DNA of 64,000 nt from assembly GCA_965153355.1 (NCBI GenBank), contig OZ231127.1, positions 46,190,001 through 46,254,000 on the forward strand, in the 5' to 3' direction. Shown piece after piece: positions 43,359 to 55,668 of this stretch; the first letter of the stretch is position 1; each line of letters begins with the position of its first letter. The translations under genes were made by a program, and so were the position numbers. The notes below the pieces were generated by a model. That model searched no databases. It was not told the DNA's origin and was given only the letters and a program-made list of their open reading frames with translations. This DNA comes from Flaccisagitta enflata (Eukaryota; Chaetognatha; Sagittoidea; Aphragmophora).

Positions 43359-44644
43359 CAGTGTTGGCCAAAAGATATTCGTTATTCGTTATCTTCGGAT
43401 ATTCGAATAAAAATGGTGGTTATCTTCATCTTATCTTTTCTTTATTCTGAGTGGTCGAATAATCATCTTCTCTTCATCTTATCTTTTCATTTTTTTGGAA
43501 TCATCTTATTCAAAAAAATTCGAATAACTTCGAATAATCATTCTTTTTTCAAAATGGGAAAAAATGTCATCAGCTGACTTTTTTTCCCAGCATTTTCTTA
43601 AGAGAATCGCTTGTTTAGCAGTTGCTTAGGGCCATTACAGATAAATAATCTCACTAGTAATGGTCAATCTAGCAAATTTTTTACAGAACATAGATCTGTC
43701 AGGAGAGGTACACTTAAAACATGATTGGAGCTTTGAGATTTCACCTTTGAGACTGGGATTTGAGTCTTAAGGCTGGGATTGAAGCCTCGAGGCCGGCATT
43801 TGAGCCTAAAAGGGGTGGACATACAGAGGAGAAAACGGGGAAACTTCCCCAATGTATGAAAGCAAAAGTCATCGTGCTACTACCAAACAAAGCTCATATA
43901 GAAATACAGTAGGACCCTGCATCATCGGTCCCATTGGGACTAAAGATTTTTCAACCTTTAAATATTTTTGGTCGCGTGATACACGACTCTACACCCCGCT
44001 TTGTTGGTCCGTTGGTCTGTCCGTCAGTTGGTCCGTTGGTCCGTCGGTCCATCACATTTTATTTTTTTTGCGGTCTTGGCCTCACTGCTCCTGCCCAAAT
44101 GATCAAGTGACCTCAAATACGGCCCCTGCCCACCCGAAAGCGACTGGGGTAGCTGTATATCTGGCCTTGTTTAACCTTTAAAGAGAGGTGAAATCACATT
44201 AAAAACTACCATTTGGGACCTAAGAATGTTGACCTTTATTGATGGGGAACCTTTAAAAGCGAGGCTGTATTTGCGGGGTCCCACTTTACCCAGCATAAGA
44301 AACTAATCAGAAAGGATCTTATACTTAAAAAAATGATAAAAGAAAATCATTAAAGATTCCCTTTCTATATTGATAGCTTTCATAGTGGGATATGTTTTTA
44401 AATAAGTTTCTTTGAGAATTAAATCAGTTAATGTCCTGTTGGGCTCGATTTTGCTTGGTAAGTTTGTTTCACAAATCATTCGAAAAAGTTATTCGAACAA
44501 CGAATAAAAGATAATCATCTTATCTTATCTTCATCTTTGGAAAATTCAGCCTTATCTTATCTTTATCTTATCTTTTTGTAAATTTGGCCATTTTATCTTT
44601 TATCTTATTCGAATAATCATGATGAGTTATCTTGGCCAACACTG
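43359..44644. mobile_element. hAT-type non-autonomous element, 1,286 bp
   Basis: Inverted ends CAGTGTTGGCCAA and TTGGCCAACACTG with a perfect 8-bp duplication CAGCTAAG (43351-43358, 44645-44652). Subterminal regions are rich in ATTCGAATAA and TATCTTATCTT. A family A copy, a family B minisatellite fragment (43725-43885) and a GTTTAGCAGTTGCTTAGG fragment are nested inside. Confidence 0.85.
43965..44171 (-). mobile_element. Family A element nested in the hAT element
   Basis: Minus strand AACAAGGCCAGATATACAGC, anchor AGTCGCTTTC, GGGTGGGCAGGGGC, GACC tract, AGTCGTGTATCACGCGACC, AAAAA. The anchor/3' arm match is decayed to about six bases. Confidence 0.65.
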
Positions 44645-44844
44645 CAGCTAAGTCATCTTAAATTTAAAAAGTAAATTGTCTTTAGCTGATTTAATACATA
44701 CATTTTTTTTTTTTAAAGAAGGAATTTCTCCCTTATCAAATTATGAAAACTTATTTTTCCGCTCATTTAGCTCATTTTATTTTCATTTAATATAAAATGA
44801 AAATGATTTAGCCTCAGTAAGACAGAAAAATTATGAAGAAAAAT

Positions 44845-45005
44845 GAAGTGTTTCACCCTACTTTTTGCATCATTATGAGGACAGTAATGAAGCTGGAATG
44901 TTTTTTAGACAAATTGTCTCCAAAGACACTTGGTGCATATATTTTTATTGTATTCTCACCTAAAGTGCAGCTTGAACTATGCGATTAACATGAAAACAAG
45001 CATGA
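44845..45005. repeat. Dispersed repeat shared with 12700-12900
   Basis: AAGTGTTTCACCCTACTTTT and GACACTTGGTGCATATATTT blocks, in the same order as near 12.7 kb. Confidence 0.6.
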
Positions 45006-45540
45006 AAATGATGTTTTTTGGTGAATTTCTGCTTACACTTTTTTCATTTTTTGAGGTCGAAATTCTTGCATTTTGAAAAACATAGTTGTCTCTGTAATCG
45101 ATTTGGGAAGAGAACTATGTTTTTTGTTTTTTCATTTTTTCATTTCCTATGCAAATTTAGAATTTTGACCAGCCCCCTATCAGTGACCAAAAATAAAATA
45201 AGCACAATTTTTCAAAACAATTGTTTTGCTAACATTGTCTAAACTTGGTCCTTTTGCTAAATAAATGCAAATTTTTCTTTTGAATATCATGTCTGAGCCA
45301 TCTTAATCACTTTTATTCACCTATTTTTGCTTTTTCATTCATACATTTTTTTCATTTTGACCTTCTTTGAAACACAAATGTTGCCTTCGGAGGGAAGCCG
45401 TTGTAAGTATTTGTATACTTCTGACTTCTTTTGACTTTTAATTTGAATAAGTGTATGAGATTAACATATTTATGTTTTATAAAATTTTTGATTCACAGTA
45501 CTTAATCATGATTTAAAATCAAGCCCACAGTGCAGAATGT

Positions 45541-45725
<185 letters not shown>

Positions 45726-45831
45726 GAATCATTTCGGTTTGGTTGCAGGAGAAAAAGAAATGTGCATGCACCTAGGTTTCCTTGTTTGTGCGAATCTGCG
45801 TGTACCTGCGTGTGCCTGCATGTACCTGAAT

Positions 45832-45835
<4 letters not shown>

Positions 45836-45904
<69 letters not shown>

Positions 45905-45959
45905 AGGAGAGAGAGAGAGAGACCAGGAGAGAGAGAGAGAGACCAGGAGAGAGAGAGAG

Positions 45960-46023
<64 letters not shown>

Positions 46024-46031
46024 AGGAGAGA
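45836..46031. repeat. GA microsatellite with GACCAGGA interruptions
   Basis: Blocks of GAGAGAGAGA separated by ACCAGGA at about 20-bp spacing near 45901-45966. Confidence 0.95.
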
Positions 46032-46075
46032 GAATCACGTGCTTTCATCTAGCTGTAATAATCTGATGTCATTAA

Positions 46076-46245
46076 AACAAGGCCGGATACACGGCAATCC
46101 AGTCGCGGACGGTTGGGCAGGAGCATTAATGCAAAAACTGCTTGGAATACAAAAATGTGACGGACGGACCGCCGACCGACGGATCGACCTACCGACCTAC
46201 CGACTGACACGGCAAGGTGTAGAGTCGCGTGTCCACGACTAAAAA
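46076..46245 (+). mobile_element. Family A element, AGTCGCGGAC subtype
   Basis: AACAAGGCCGGATACACGGC, AATCC, anchor AGTCGCGGAC, GGTTGGGCAGGAGC, GACC tract, AGTCGCGTGTCCACGACTAA. The 3' arm GTCCACGACT matches the anchor complement at nine of ten positions. The change CG to CA leaves one mismatch. Confidence 0.7.
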
Positions 46246-46554
46246 TACGAAAGCGGATGATGGAAACTCTTTACTTAGCGATGGGCAGGGGCAGTGATGC
46301 AGGTGGGTAGGGTCAGCTTTACATGTAAACTGAGGCATCTTACAGATGTCTGCTGATGCTTCTAGAGACAATCCATACTACTAAGTACATCACAGCTAAA
46401 TATATCTCAGCCAATACAGTATGAGTACACCCCCTTAATAAAAAGTTCATATTTTTAAAAAGCGGTAGCGCAAAACAATATGTTGGGAGAGGGAGGGAAA
46501 AATGATAGAAAACTTCAGAGTAGAGAAAAAAAGCAAGAAAATATGAAAGAAACA

Positions 46555-46885
<331 letters not shown>

Positions 46886-46925
46886 TAAAAAGAATGAGGA
46901 GAGATTGTCATTGGTATCATTACAT

Positions 46926-47200
46926 TAAGAAGAAGAAAAAGAAGAAGAAGATGAGAAAGAAGAAGAAGAAGAAAAATAAGAGGAAGAAGAAGAAGAAGAA
47001 GAAGAAGAAGAAGAAGAAGAAGAAGAAGAAGAAGAAGAAGAAGAAGAAGAAGAAGAAGAGTGAAGGTTGCAGAAATGAATTCATCCTTTATAAAGTCAAC
47101 TGAGAAGAAGAAGAAGAAGAAGAAGAAGAAGAAGAAGAAGAAGAAAGAAGAAGAAGAAGAAGAAGAAGAAGAAGAAGAAGAAGAAGAAGAAGAAGATACT
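46926..47200. repeat. GAA microsatellite, two blocks
   Basis: GAA blocks at about 46981-47058 and 47104-47196, separated by a short unique stretch. Long purine strands of this kind can adopt triplex structure. Confidence 0.95.
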
Positions 47201-47853
47201 GGGGAAATATGGGGGAAGTTCCAAGAAGAATAAGAGCAACACAAATCATAAAGGTTTGATTTAAAACAAGATAATTTGACCAAAAACTGTTTTTTTCCTT
47301 TTTTCCACATTATTACCTGTCCAGTTTAGCACCAGAAAATTGCAATTTGTACGTCTTTGTACGGCTTGAGCCATAGCATTCTGGATTCAGGACCCCTTAA
47401 GCTACATTTTGGCATAGGTCGCTCATTGTGCGTCCTTGTGCGATTTTTTTTATTCATTGGTTAATAAAGCATGCAAATTAGGTCAAAAATGTAGTTATTG
47501 TAGGCTAATTCATAAGCGCTAAAAATGTAAAAAATTCTGTTTTTTTCAATTTTTCTAGACATGTAAACATAAATGAAGGAATCCAATCCAATATTGAAGA
47601 AATCATGAGCTTTTTGTATCCTCAACAGAAAATCCAAAAAAATCATTGATTTTTCTTGAAACTCAGCATTTTCCATTGTAATGTCCATTAAGATCGCTCT
47701 TTTTCACTCTAAATCGCCATAAAACCTGTCAAATGGACTGGTAATGTATGCTAAAAGGCCACTATGACCATTCTACTTAGTTTTAGCCATATTGCAGAGA
47801 TGAAGGTTTTTGACCCAATGAGCCATCTAGCGCAGTCCATGGCCTTTACTGCA

Positions 47854-48018
47854 TCGGTCCGTCGCTCCGTCCGTTGGTCCATCCGTCCTTCACACTTTAC
47901 TTTTTTTGTTTTTTTGCAGTCTACGGCCTCACTGCTCCTGCCCAAGTGATTAAGTGACCTCAAATACGGCCCCTGCCCACCCACACGCGACTGGGGTAGC
48001 CGTGTATCCGGCCTTGTT
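47854..48018 (-). mobile_element. Family A element, 3' hairpin lost
   Basis: Minus strand AACAAGGCCGGATACACGGC, anchor AGTCGCGTGT, GGGTGGGCAGGGGC, GGACGGATGGACC tract. It ends at the tract. Confidence 0.65.
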
Positions 48019-48269
48019 CATGGCGCATTTGATTTTTCTTCGTTCTTCCTCGATTTCCTTTATAGCTTCTGACTATTATCATAGATTTTGTAATCAATAG
48101 TTAGTATTGCATTGCGAATTCCTTTTGGGTCCTCCATCTTCCTTATTTGATTTTTGTCGCATCTCTGCCACATTTTGTTTCTTCCATGTTGTCATATCCT
48201 CTCTTTTGTTTCCCGCTCGCTGCTCTAAATTGACTATCCGCGCCGTCGATATGGTGAGAGAAAAAGAGG

Positions 48270-48385
48270 TGGGGCAGATACAAAGGGGGGGGGGGGCGCA
48301 GACACAGAGGGGGGGGGCAGACACAGAGGGGGAGACAGACACAGAGGGGGAGGCAGACACAGAGGGGGAGGCAGACATAGATGAG
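48270..48385. repeat. 18-bp minisatellite (GAGGGGGAGGCAGACACA)
   Basis: About five units with G-run variation. Encodes a DTEGEA repeat by chance. Confidence 0.85.
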
Positions 48386-48564
48386 GCAGATAGACGGAGG
48401 GGTAGAACGGTTACAAGAGGCCATGGGGATCAGATAGACAGACAGACAGACAGGTATTTTGGCCGCAGGTCTTTGCTCTTTACCGCTGGAGAGAAGCTCC
48501 TGTTTGCCTCCAGTGGGCAACTCCATGGGTCCGTCACCTCCATCTTGCCAGTGTTGCATTTAAA

Positions 48565-48645
48565 TGTTGTTGTTGTTGTTGTTGTTGGTGTTGTTGTTGT
48601 TGTTGTTGCTGCTGCTGCTTTTGTTGCTATTGTCGTTATAGTTGT

Positions 48646-48689
<44 letters not shown>

Positions 48690-48800
48690 CCGACAGGTGG
48701 ATGGAAGGACAGACGGATGGAAGGACGGATAGACAGAAGGACGGACAGACAGACAGATGGACAGATGGACAGAGAATGAGACAGAGAGAGAGAGAGACAG
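48565..48800. repeat. TTG, GA and GGAC-type microsatellites in series
   Basis: TTG/TGC (48565-48640), GA (48650-48688), then GACGGATGG/GACAGACAG units. A bare family A 3' end (CCTCTTATAGATTCCACGAC) follows at 48850-48910. Confidence 0.85.
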
Positions 48801-49391
48801 AGAGAGAACGCTTGTTTTTCAACTTGATCACCATGGATAGAGTGATGGATCAACAGACCAACGGATGGACTGATTGACAGATGGACAAAGCCTCTTATAG
48901 ATTCCACGACTTAAAGAGTGAGAGACTTTGCTGCCAGCATGCACAATCATCACCTGGGATAATTTAAGTTCAAATAGACCTCAATAACTTCATTCCTCAT
49001 TTTTAGGAAAAATACAAAAAAATGCGAAAAAATAAAAAAAGATTCAGAAAATCATAGCTCTGAAAGTATCAATCGCACAGAATTCTGCTCGCCGTCATCT
49101 GAAAGAGGAGATTTAGCTCCTTCTTGGCTAATAATCTTATGCGTAGTCTCATTCGGCCCCCAAAATTGATCAACTTTCTCAAACCACTCATGAGAAAAAA
49201 GGAAAATCAATTTCCGCCGTAGGTCTCAAAAAGCCGAAGGTATTCTTCAACTTTTTTCCAAAAGATACGACATTCAGGTGTGTAAATATGCAAAAGTACT
49301 TTTGATCAGATCATTGATATCAGGTAGTGTTAACAAAAGAGTTTTAAGACTTTTAGCAATTTTTTTTTTCAGATTTCATTTATCTTCCATT

Positions 49392-49547
49392 TTTTTAGTT
49401 GCGGACACGCAATTCTATAAGAGGCTTTGTCCGTCCATCCGTCGGTCCGTCCGTCCGTCCGGAACCATCAAGTAATAAAGTGGGAAAACGCGCATTTCCG
49501 CCCCTGCCCACCCGTCCGCAACTGGTGGCCGTGTATCCGGCCTTGTT
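49392..49547 (-). mobile_element. Family A element, AGTTGCGGAC subtype
   Basis: Minus strand AACAAGGCCGGATACACGGC, CACC, anchor AGTTGCGGAC, GGGTGGGCAGGGGC, GACGGACGGACC tract, CCTCTTATAGAATTGCGTGT, CCGCAACTAAAAA. The 3' arm GTCCGCAACT is the exact complement of the anchor, while the local hairpin arm AATTGCG has a mismatch. Confidence 0.75.
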
Positions 49548-51005
49548 AATGCAATTAAAGATTGTCAAAAATATATATACTTCTAGCATCTGCACCCAGC
49601 TTTGGTGAAAAAAAAGACTCCTATTTTTTACAGACAAGCTTTGTTTTTTTTTTGGTGATAAATGAACAACCTTTACCATGTTGCAACTAGAATTTGCACC
49701 AAAATATTCATGCGTTTTAGTTTTATAAAAATCATGAGCGATGATACTGATACAAAATCACCAACACAGCAATATACAAATCAGCAGCTTAAAAGGGGTT
49801 TTGAAAACAGAAATGGAAGATGAATGAAATTTGACAAAATAAAAACGCTAAAGGTCTTAAAATCTAATACTTTATACTGTCTGATATTGATGGTCTCATG
49901 AAAAAACCTTTTGCATATTGACACACCTGAATACGACGTGAACTGAAAATGAAGAATACTGTATTGAAGCTTTTCTGTGCCTATTCGTGTGATCCAAAAA
50001 TGTCGCTTGGAGAAGTTTATCGCATCAAACTACTCAACTAACTTTGAAAAGTGCAGGTAAGCTTAGGTAAGTGTTCGTCCGTGTTTGTGAAGAGATGCAG
50101 CAGGATTGTCTATCTCCAAATCAAATTAATGAAATGTGCAACAAAAAGTATCTTACAAAAAACTTTGAAGAAAAATGTTTTTCAAAATCAACTGAGAATC
50201 TAAAAATAAACAAAACATTCAAAAGTTACTTATTCCTGTATAGTATATGCTTCCACTCATATACTCACCTATCCAATTTTAGGTACGACCTAATTTTAGT
50301 GGTTAATGAATATCAAAACCTTTGGATAAGTAATTTTTATGCAGAAAACAAGACTTTTGTCTTAATATTAAACAAATATTTTTTCATGTATGCTATTGGG
50401 TTAGGGGATAAAAGTTAGCGCTGACTTCTGGCATTGACTGGGATAATCAATTCAGCAAGAGTTACATCTAATTGAAAAAAAGGAACTATGGGTGTCCGAC
50501 GTCCTAGTGGCTACCCTTCCTCTCAATTAAACAAAAGGGGTGGGACTTTGGACAATTTATACTAAATGTTTGTTAAAGGGAAAACTTAGTGATTGGAGGA
50601 AAGGGAATTCATCTTCAAAGAAGATATATCATGGGATGATAGGTCACCATGGACATCTTAGTATTTAGAAAAAAATCCAAGTTTTAGAATATTTTACTAT
50701 ATCCAGTTTCTGGTCATCAGTTGGAGACCTGCACCCTAGAGTGAGTTTCGGTCCTTTAACTCCAATACTCAGGTGCAGGCGGACCCACCAAAAGGTGCCT
50801 TCGCTGGATAAAGATAAATACTCAAATATTTTGAAGTTAGAATTAAGATTTATAATTTTTTAGGGTGACAGTGAAGGTTTTCATTTAAGGCTTGCTATTG
50901 ATATAGTAATAGACATCAAAAGACAATCAAAAGTCCGGAAAATAATGAGGAGAAGCCAATTGACCCACTCACCCATTAAGACTTGTGATAATCAATTAAG
51001 GCTCA

Positions 51006-51556
51006 TTACGGTAATATATCTTTGATATAAATGTTGGTATCATTAATATCATATTTCAGTACAATATTGTTCCTATCTTTAAAAAAACGCAAACTAAGCC
51101 TTTTTAAATCTGCAAGTTTGTAACCCTGACCCAGCAGTCTCTCAGTTAAGTTTTTGCACTTAACCTTGAAATTCTGATAGCTAGAATTAATTCTTGCAAA
51201 TCTAATCATTTGACTATAGAATACTCCTAATGCTGACTTTTTAGGTATACAGCTATCCATAAAAGGGAAGTTTACGATTTTGAAATTAAAATCATCCCTC
51301 TTATCATATATGGAAAAATCTAATAACCCATTTTCAGATTTAATCCTCAGGTCCAGATAAGAAACCTCCTTTGAATTAACAGATTCTGGCTTGATTTCTA
51401 ACTCTCTTGGATATATTTTATATATGTGCTCTCTGAAGTCTGGGAAATTACCTACAAAAAGGTCATCTATGTATCTAGAGCACAAATTAAATTTTCTGGC
51501 CAGAACGATATTTTGCTTTGAAATTTTCTCTACATAGTCTGCCTCATAGCTATATA
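51006..51556 (-). pseudogene. Penelope-like reverse transcriptase, C-terminal part
   Basis: Open frame continuing the RT domain: NLCSRYIDDLFVGNFPDF holds the catalytic YIDD motif (motif C). Next come IYPRELEIKPESV, SYLDLRI, LLDFSIYDKRDDFNFKIVNF and FYSQMIRFARINSSYQNF, typical of the thumb side of Penelope-like RTs. Ends at a stop at 51006; no GIY-YIG endonuclease was seen downstream. It is cut from its N-terminal part by the element at 51557-52489, so neither half can make the enzyme. Confidence 0.75.
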
Positions 51557-52489
51557 CAGGGTGTTTCACATCAAACAGGACAAAAGAAAACGATGTATTT
51601 CTGCTTCTGGAAGTGCAAAATCATTTCTGAAAACTGTTTCTAAGAGATAACTTCAGACGATTTTTTAATGATGCAGAGTTTTGCTAGTCATGGTTAACAC
51701 ATATCCTCAGCAAAACTATGAAAAAATGCCTTTTTTTGGCAAAAAACGCCTATTTCCTTCCCAATACAAGGTTTTTCCTTAGAATTTCGATGCCATTTAC
51801 AGATATAGATGATAAACAAGGCCGGAGACACGGCTACCGATGTCGCGTGCGGGTGGGCAGGGGCCATTTTTGAGGTCACCAGACCATTTGGGCAAGAGCA
51901 GTGAGGTCAAAGAAATAAAATCATAAAAAAAAGTAAAGTGTGACCGACCGACCGACCAACGGACAAAGCGGGTTGTAGAGTCGCGTGCACGCGACTAAAA
52001 ATGGTCAGAAATGTTTGTCAGTTAAGCTAAGACACTGTAGATTGGGATTCCCTCATGACCTTGGTCAAAATTGTATCATTCAATATAGCTATTGAATGTT
52101 TTGTCAATGCACATGAAACTTCTCTGTGATGAAACTTACAAAAATGTCTCTAGACCCAACCAATATTGTTCAATTTTCTCATTTTCTACCACATAATATC
52201 TTTAATTCAAGACCTCTGCCAGGATTGTAGTACCATTTTTTTGGAAATAAGAGTTGGATAAAAGGATGCTTGTCAATACACAACAAAACAAGCAAAAACT
52301 CAAAGTAAAAACTGTACTTTGCTTTAAACAATACAAAGGGATTCAGTTTTTTTGATGAGCCTCTGGCAAAATACAGATAAAAAAATCGTCTTTTAAGAGC
52401 TTTCTGAACCTGTTTACAGAATCTATCTACCATTCCTAGAAGGTAAGATACATCGTTTTCTTTGGTCCTGTTTGGCGAGGTACTCCCTG
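51557..52489. mobile_element. Mariner-type non-autonomous element inside the RT gene
   Basis: Ends CAGGGTGTTTCACATCAAAC and, inverted, CAGGGAGTACCTCGCCAAAC, with similarity over about 44 bp (ACAGGAC-AAAGAAAACGATG). TA lies on both sides, as for Tc1/mariner. Leaving out only the insert, without removing a TA, would keep the RT frame. So either the target carried an extra TA or duplication is absent. No transposase frame. Confidence 0.75.
51815..52001 (+). mobile_element. Family A element nested in the mariner-type element
   Basis: AACAAGGCCGGAGACACGGC, anchor TGTCGCGTGC, GGGTGGGCAGGGGC, GACCGACCGACC tract, AGTCGCGTGCACGCGACTAA. Nine of ten anchor bases match the 3' arm. Confidence 0.75.
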
Positions 52490-53920
52490 TAATAACAGGT
52501 TTGCTATGTCCTGACCTGAGTCCAACCCAATAGGAATTCCTATTACCTGTTTGTAAATCTTTCTTCCAAATTTAACATAAATGTTATCCAATATGAATTC
52601 TAGAATTTCTTGCATATCTGTTACCCGAAAAGAGCAGCAATTTTTTCCTGCAGTTGTACTGAAGTATGCCCTTTGCATGTTCACATTTATAAATTGTTTA
52701 TTTTCTCTGCTATAGACTTTTTGGAAAATCTTAGCAAAATTTCTAATAATTTCTGGATGCGGAAGCGCTGTATATAAAGTAGAAAAATCATATGTTTCCA
52801 TATGTTGCATATCTTTACTTTTGATTTTATCCATGAATTCCAAGGAATTCTCTATTATCCAAAAATAATTCAAATCTGCTCTTTGAGACACTGTAAATGA
52901 ATAATTTTTCATATGATTTAAAATGACCTTCAGAGCTTTTGAAAAATATTTAGATAATAGTTTGATACTGCAAGATTTTGATCCTGCTATAAATCTACTG
53001 CCTATTGGGTTTTTATGCATTTTAGGAATCCAGTAAATAAGAGGGATATCTTTCATTTCATTAGGAACTTTTATGTTTTTTGACTTGGAAAAATTTATGA
53101 TAATGTTATGAATGGTATCCACATCTTTATTTTCTGGTTCATAGGTTAACTGTCCTGGTCTACTCAATTCATCTTTAATCTTAGAAACATAATGTGACTT
53201 ACATGTAAAGAGAATATTATTTTGTGCCTTATCAGTAACAGTTATGACATAAGATTCCTTTAATCTATCCAATTCTCTCTTTACATCTCCTTCAATTCTA
53301 AGATTCCAACTTCTCAATTTATGTTTACCAGACTCTATTTTCCTATCTATAAGTTCAACTACTTTATTTTTCCATGAATCTAAGCAACTTCCATTGACAT
53401 TATTATCTTCTGACATTTTTCTCTCTTTTGTTATCCATTTATCAATATAAGCATCCAGAAATGTTGTTATGATATTTCTATCCTCCTTCCAATTTATCCT
53501 TTGAGGTAACCTATACTTAGGTCCTTTCTTTATCAAATTTTTTAATGTTTCATTTTTTATTATGTTTAGGTTACCGGTTATGACATGACCATGATTTGGA
53601 TCTTTAAATGGAGAATTATTGCAACTACAAATTAATCTATTATTCTCAAAATGGTCAATCCCTTCTTCTGATAAAGTCTCTCTATAGTTAAAAAGTTTAC
53701 CTGCAATACTTTTATTAAATCTACATCCAATGACTGGTGGTTCTTTATCATTGAAATAAATTGGTATTTTATTTAAAACATCCTTGTTTCTAAGTATTGC
53801 ACTGATGTTTATGAAATCCAGACCTTTATCTCTGAAATTCAGATGGTAAAAATCCTTATCATTTCTTTTTGCTATTTCCACAGGTTTAAACAATCTTAGG
53901 TTAGCTATCATTTTAATCAT
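52490..53920 (-). pseudogene. Penelope-like reverse transcriptase, N-terminal part
   Basis: About 477 codons. A CSCNNSPFKDPNHGHVITGN block near residue 100 and LIYWIPKMHKNPIGSRFIAG (finger region) precede METYDFSTLYTALPHPEI near residue 375 (motif A, catalytic Asp). VIGIPIGLDSGQDIANLLL near 455-472 is motif B. The frame then runs into the inserted element and stops at 52436. This RT family is widespread in invertebrates; assignment to Penelope-like elements rests on motif order and spacing. Apart from the insertion the frame is undamaged. Confidence 0.75.
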
Positions 53921-54104
53921 ATCTTTAAGTCGGACATCTATTTTACAAACAAGTCATCAAAGTAACTAGACGGAGCTAAATCTTTATTCAAGAAGATTCG
54001 CGTTGGACGAAGGTGGAAAAAAAGAGAAAGCAACGTTTAAAACGATGAAGAAATTCACAATCAATGAAGTTACGGCATGAAAATCATATCACTTTTTACC
54101 GTAG

Positions 54105-54287
54105 TAGCACTATGCCTAGTGTACAAAAGGAAATTGTAGAAAAGGTATCATATATGATTGACAATACGAGGATACAGCCACAAGCGAAAAATGATGAGGA
54201 GTATATCGGAGAGAAAGAGTTTCAGCATCCTGTGTGGTACGCTGCTTTTTATTTCAGAACCGTCTGTTCCATATTTTTCTTAGTGAT
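54105..54287 (+). CDS. Candidate exon, unknown protein
   Basis: Acceptor CATATCACTTTTTACCGTAG. Open to the start of a family A element at 54288. Protein-like: MPSVQKEIVEKVSYMIDNTR, IQPQAKNDEEYIGEKEFQHP, VWYAAFYFRTVCSIFFLV (possible membrane segment). A donor-like AAG|GTATCA at about 54144 would shorten it. The true 3' boundary is unknown. Confidence 0.35.
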
Positions 54288-54478
54288 AACAAGGCCGGAT
54301 ACACGGCTACCCCAGTCGCGTGCGGGTGAGCAGGGGCCAAATTTGAGGTCACCAGAGCATTTGGGCAGGAGCAGTACGGTCAAAGAATAGAAAAACATAA
54401 AAAAAGTAAAGGGTGACCAACCTACAGCCGATCGACGGACAAAACGGGGTGTAGAGTCGCGTAGCACGCGACTAAAAA
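54288..54478 (+). mobile_element. Family A element, full length
   Basis: AACAAGGCCGGATACACGGC, TACCCC, anchor AGTCGCGTGC, GGGTGAGCAGGGGC, GGTCACCAGAGCATTTGGGC, GACGGAC remnant, AAACGGGGTGTAGAG, TCGCGTAGCACGCGACTAAA. Exact anchor/3' arm complementarity and an eight-pair local hairpin. Confidence 0.8.
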
Positions 54479-54561
54479 GACGGCGTTGAGTAAATCTCAA
54501 ATCTAGCGCGACATTTAAAAATGACAAATGTTGATCAATATGATTATGGAGAAAAATAATA

Positions 54562-55132
54562 CAGTGGGGTTCGTGGAATAACAGCCTAAATTGGAGGAAG
54601 GTATTTAAGTGTCTTAATTTCATTTGACAAACTTGATATTTGAAATATAAGTTGTTCACTTGATGCTTTTGTCCCTGAGTTTTTTGGTTGCTATGGAAAC
54701 CAAAATTATTTTTTCAAACATTTATAACCACTAAAATATCAATATTTTGGGAAATATTGTCAGGGAACATTGCTCAAAATTAAATTTGCTACAACTTTCC
54801 CACAGTATGTCCTGTAAGAATATTGCTCGTTTAGCCGTTGCTAGGGAGCATCGTTTAGCGGTTGCTAGGTGTGATGCCCCCTAGCAACGGCTAAACGAGC
54901 AATATTATTACAGAACATACTGTGGGAAGGTTAGCCAAAACAATAAATATTTCTCAGTAATATTGATAAAGTGGTTATAAATTTTAAAATAATTTTGGTT
55001 TCCATAACACAAAAACTCAGGGACAAAAGCATCAGTGAACAACTTATATTTCAAATATCAAGTTTGTCAAATGAAATTGAGACACTTAAATACCTTCCTC
55101 CAGTTTAGGCTGTTATTCCACGAACCCCACTG
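54562..55132. mobile_element. Near-perfect palindromic MITE, mariner-type ends
   Basis: CAGTGGGGTTCGTGGAATAA at 54562 and its inverse at 55132, with TA on both sides. The whole 571 bp folds back to a core GTTTAGCGGTTGCTAGG. Arms differ by a few indels. Confidence 0.85.
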
Positions 55133-55310
55133 TACCTCAAAAAAGAGTTCTTCGCAGAAGACCAGATTGTCAGATATTTCCACATTCCGTATTGAGTATA
55201 TGTAATATTACATAAAATACAAGGGAGAATCAATAAAATGGAACATTCGATTGATGTATTCATATGCATCTAGAAAACAATTAAACATGATCAATACAGA
55301 AACAGATGAG

Positions 55311-55430
<120 letters not shown>

Positions 55431-55668
55431 TCAAACAAACATCTATAGTGAGAAAGACAGAGACAGACAGGGCAGATTAAAAGACCGTCAAAAATACAGA
55501 CATATTGCTAAGGTCTAATTGGGACGAAAAGCATACAATGCGGCGTATTTATAAAGAAGAGGACAGCATCTTTTCCGAACAGTTGAACATGCAAATATCA
55601 GTCTAAATCATCAATCAACAATACTTATGTTGTTGATTAGGAATTTGAAAAAAAAATATTGGAACTAA

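Noticed and set aside
43245-43577. 110-residue plus-strand frame
   Set aside because: Crosses the left end of the hAT-type element and its ATTCGAATAA repeats.
49970-50418. Exon ending at the strong donor GTGCAG|GTAAGC (50056) and the following 115-codon frame
   Set aside because: No credible acceptor upstream, competing frames, AT-rich composition; kept only as a possibility.
52179-52433. 84-residue minus-strand frame as a transposase remnant in the mariner-type element
   Set aside because: No DDE/D signature or helix-turn-helix pattern; AT-rich chance frame.
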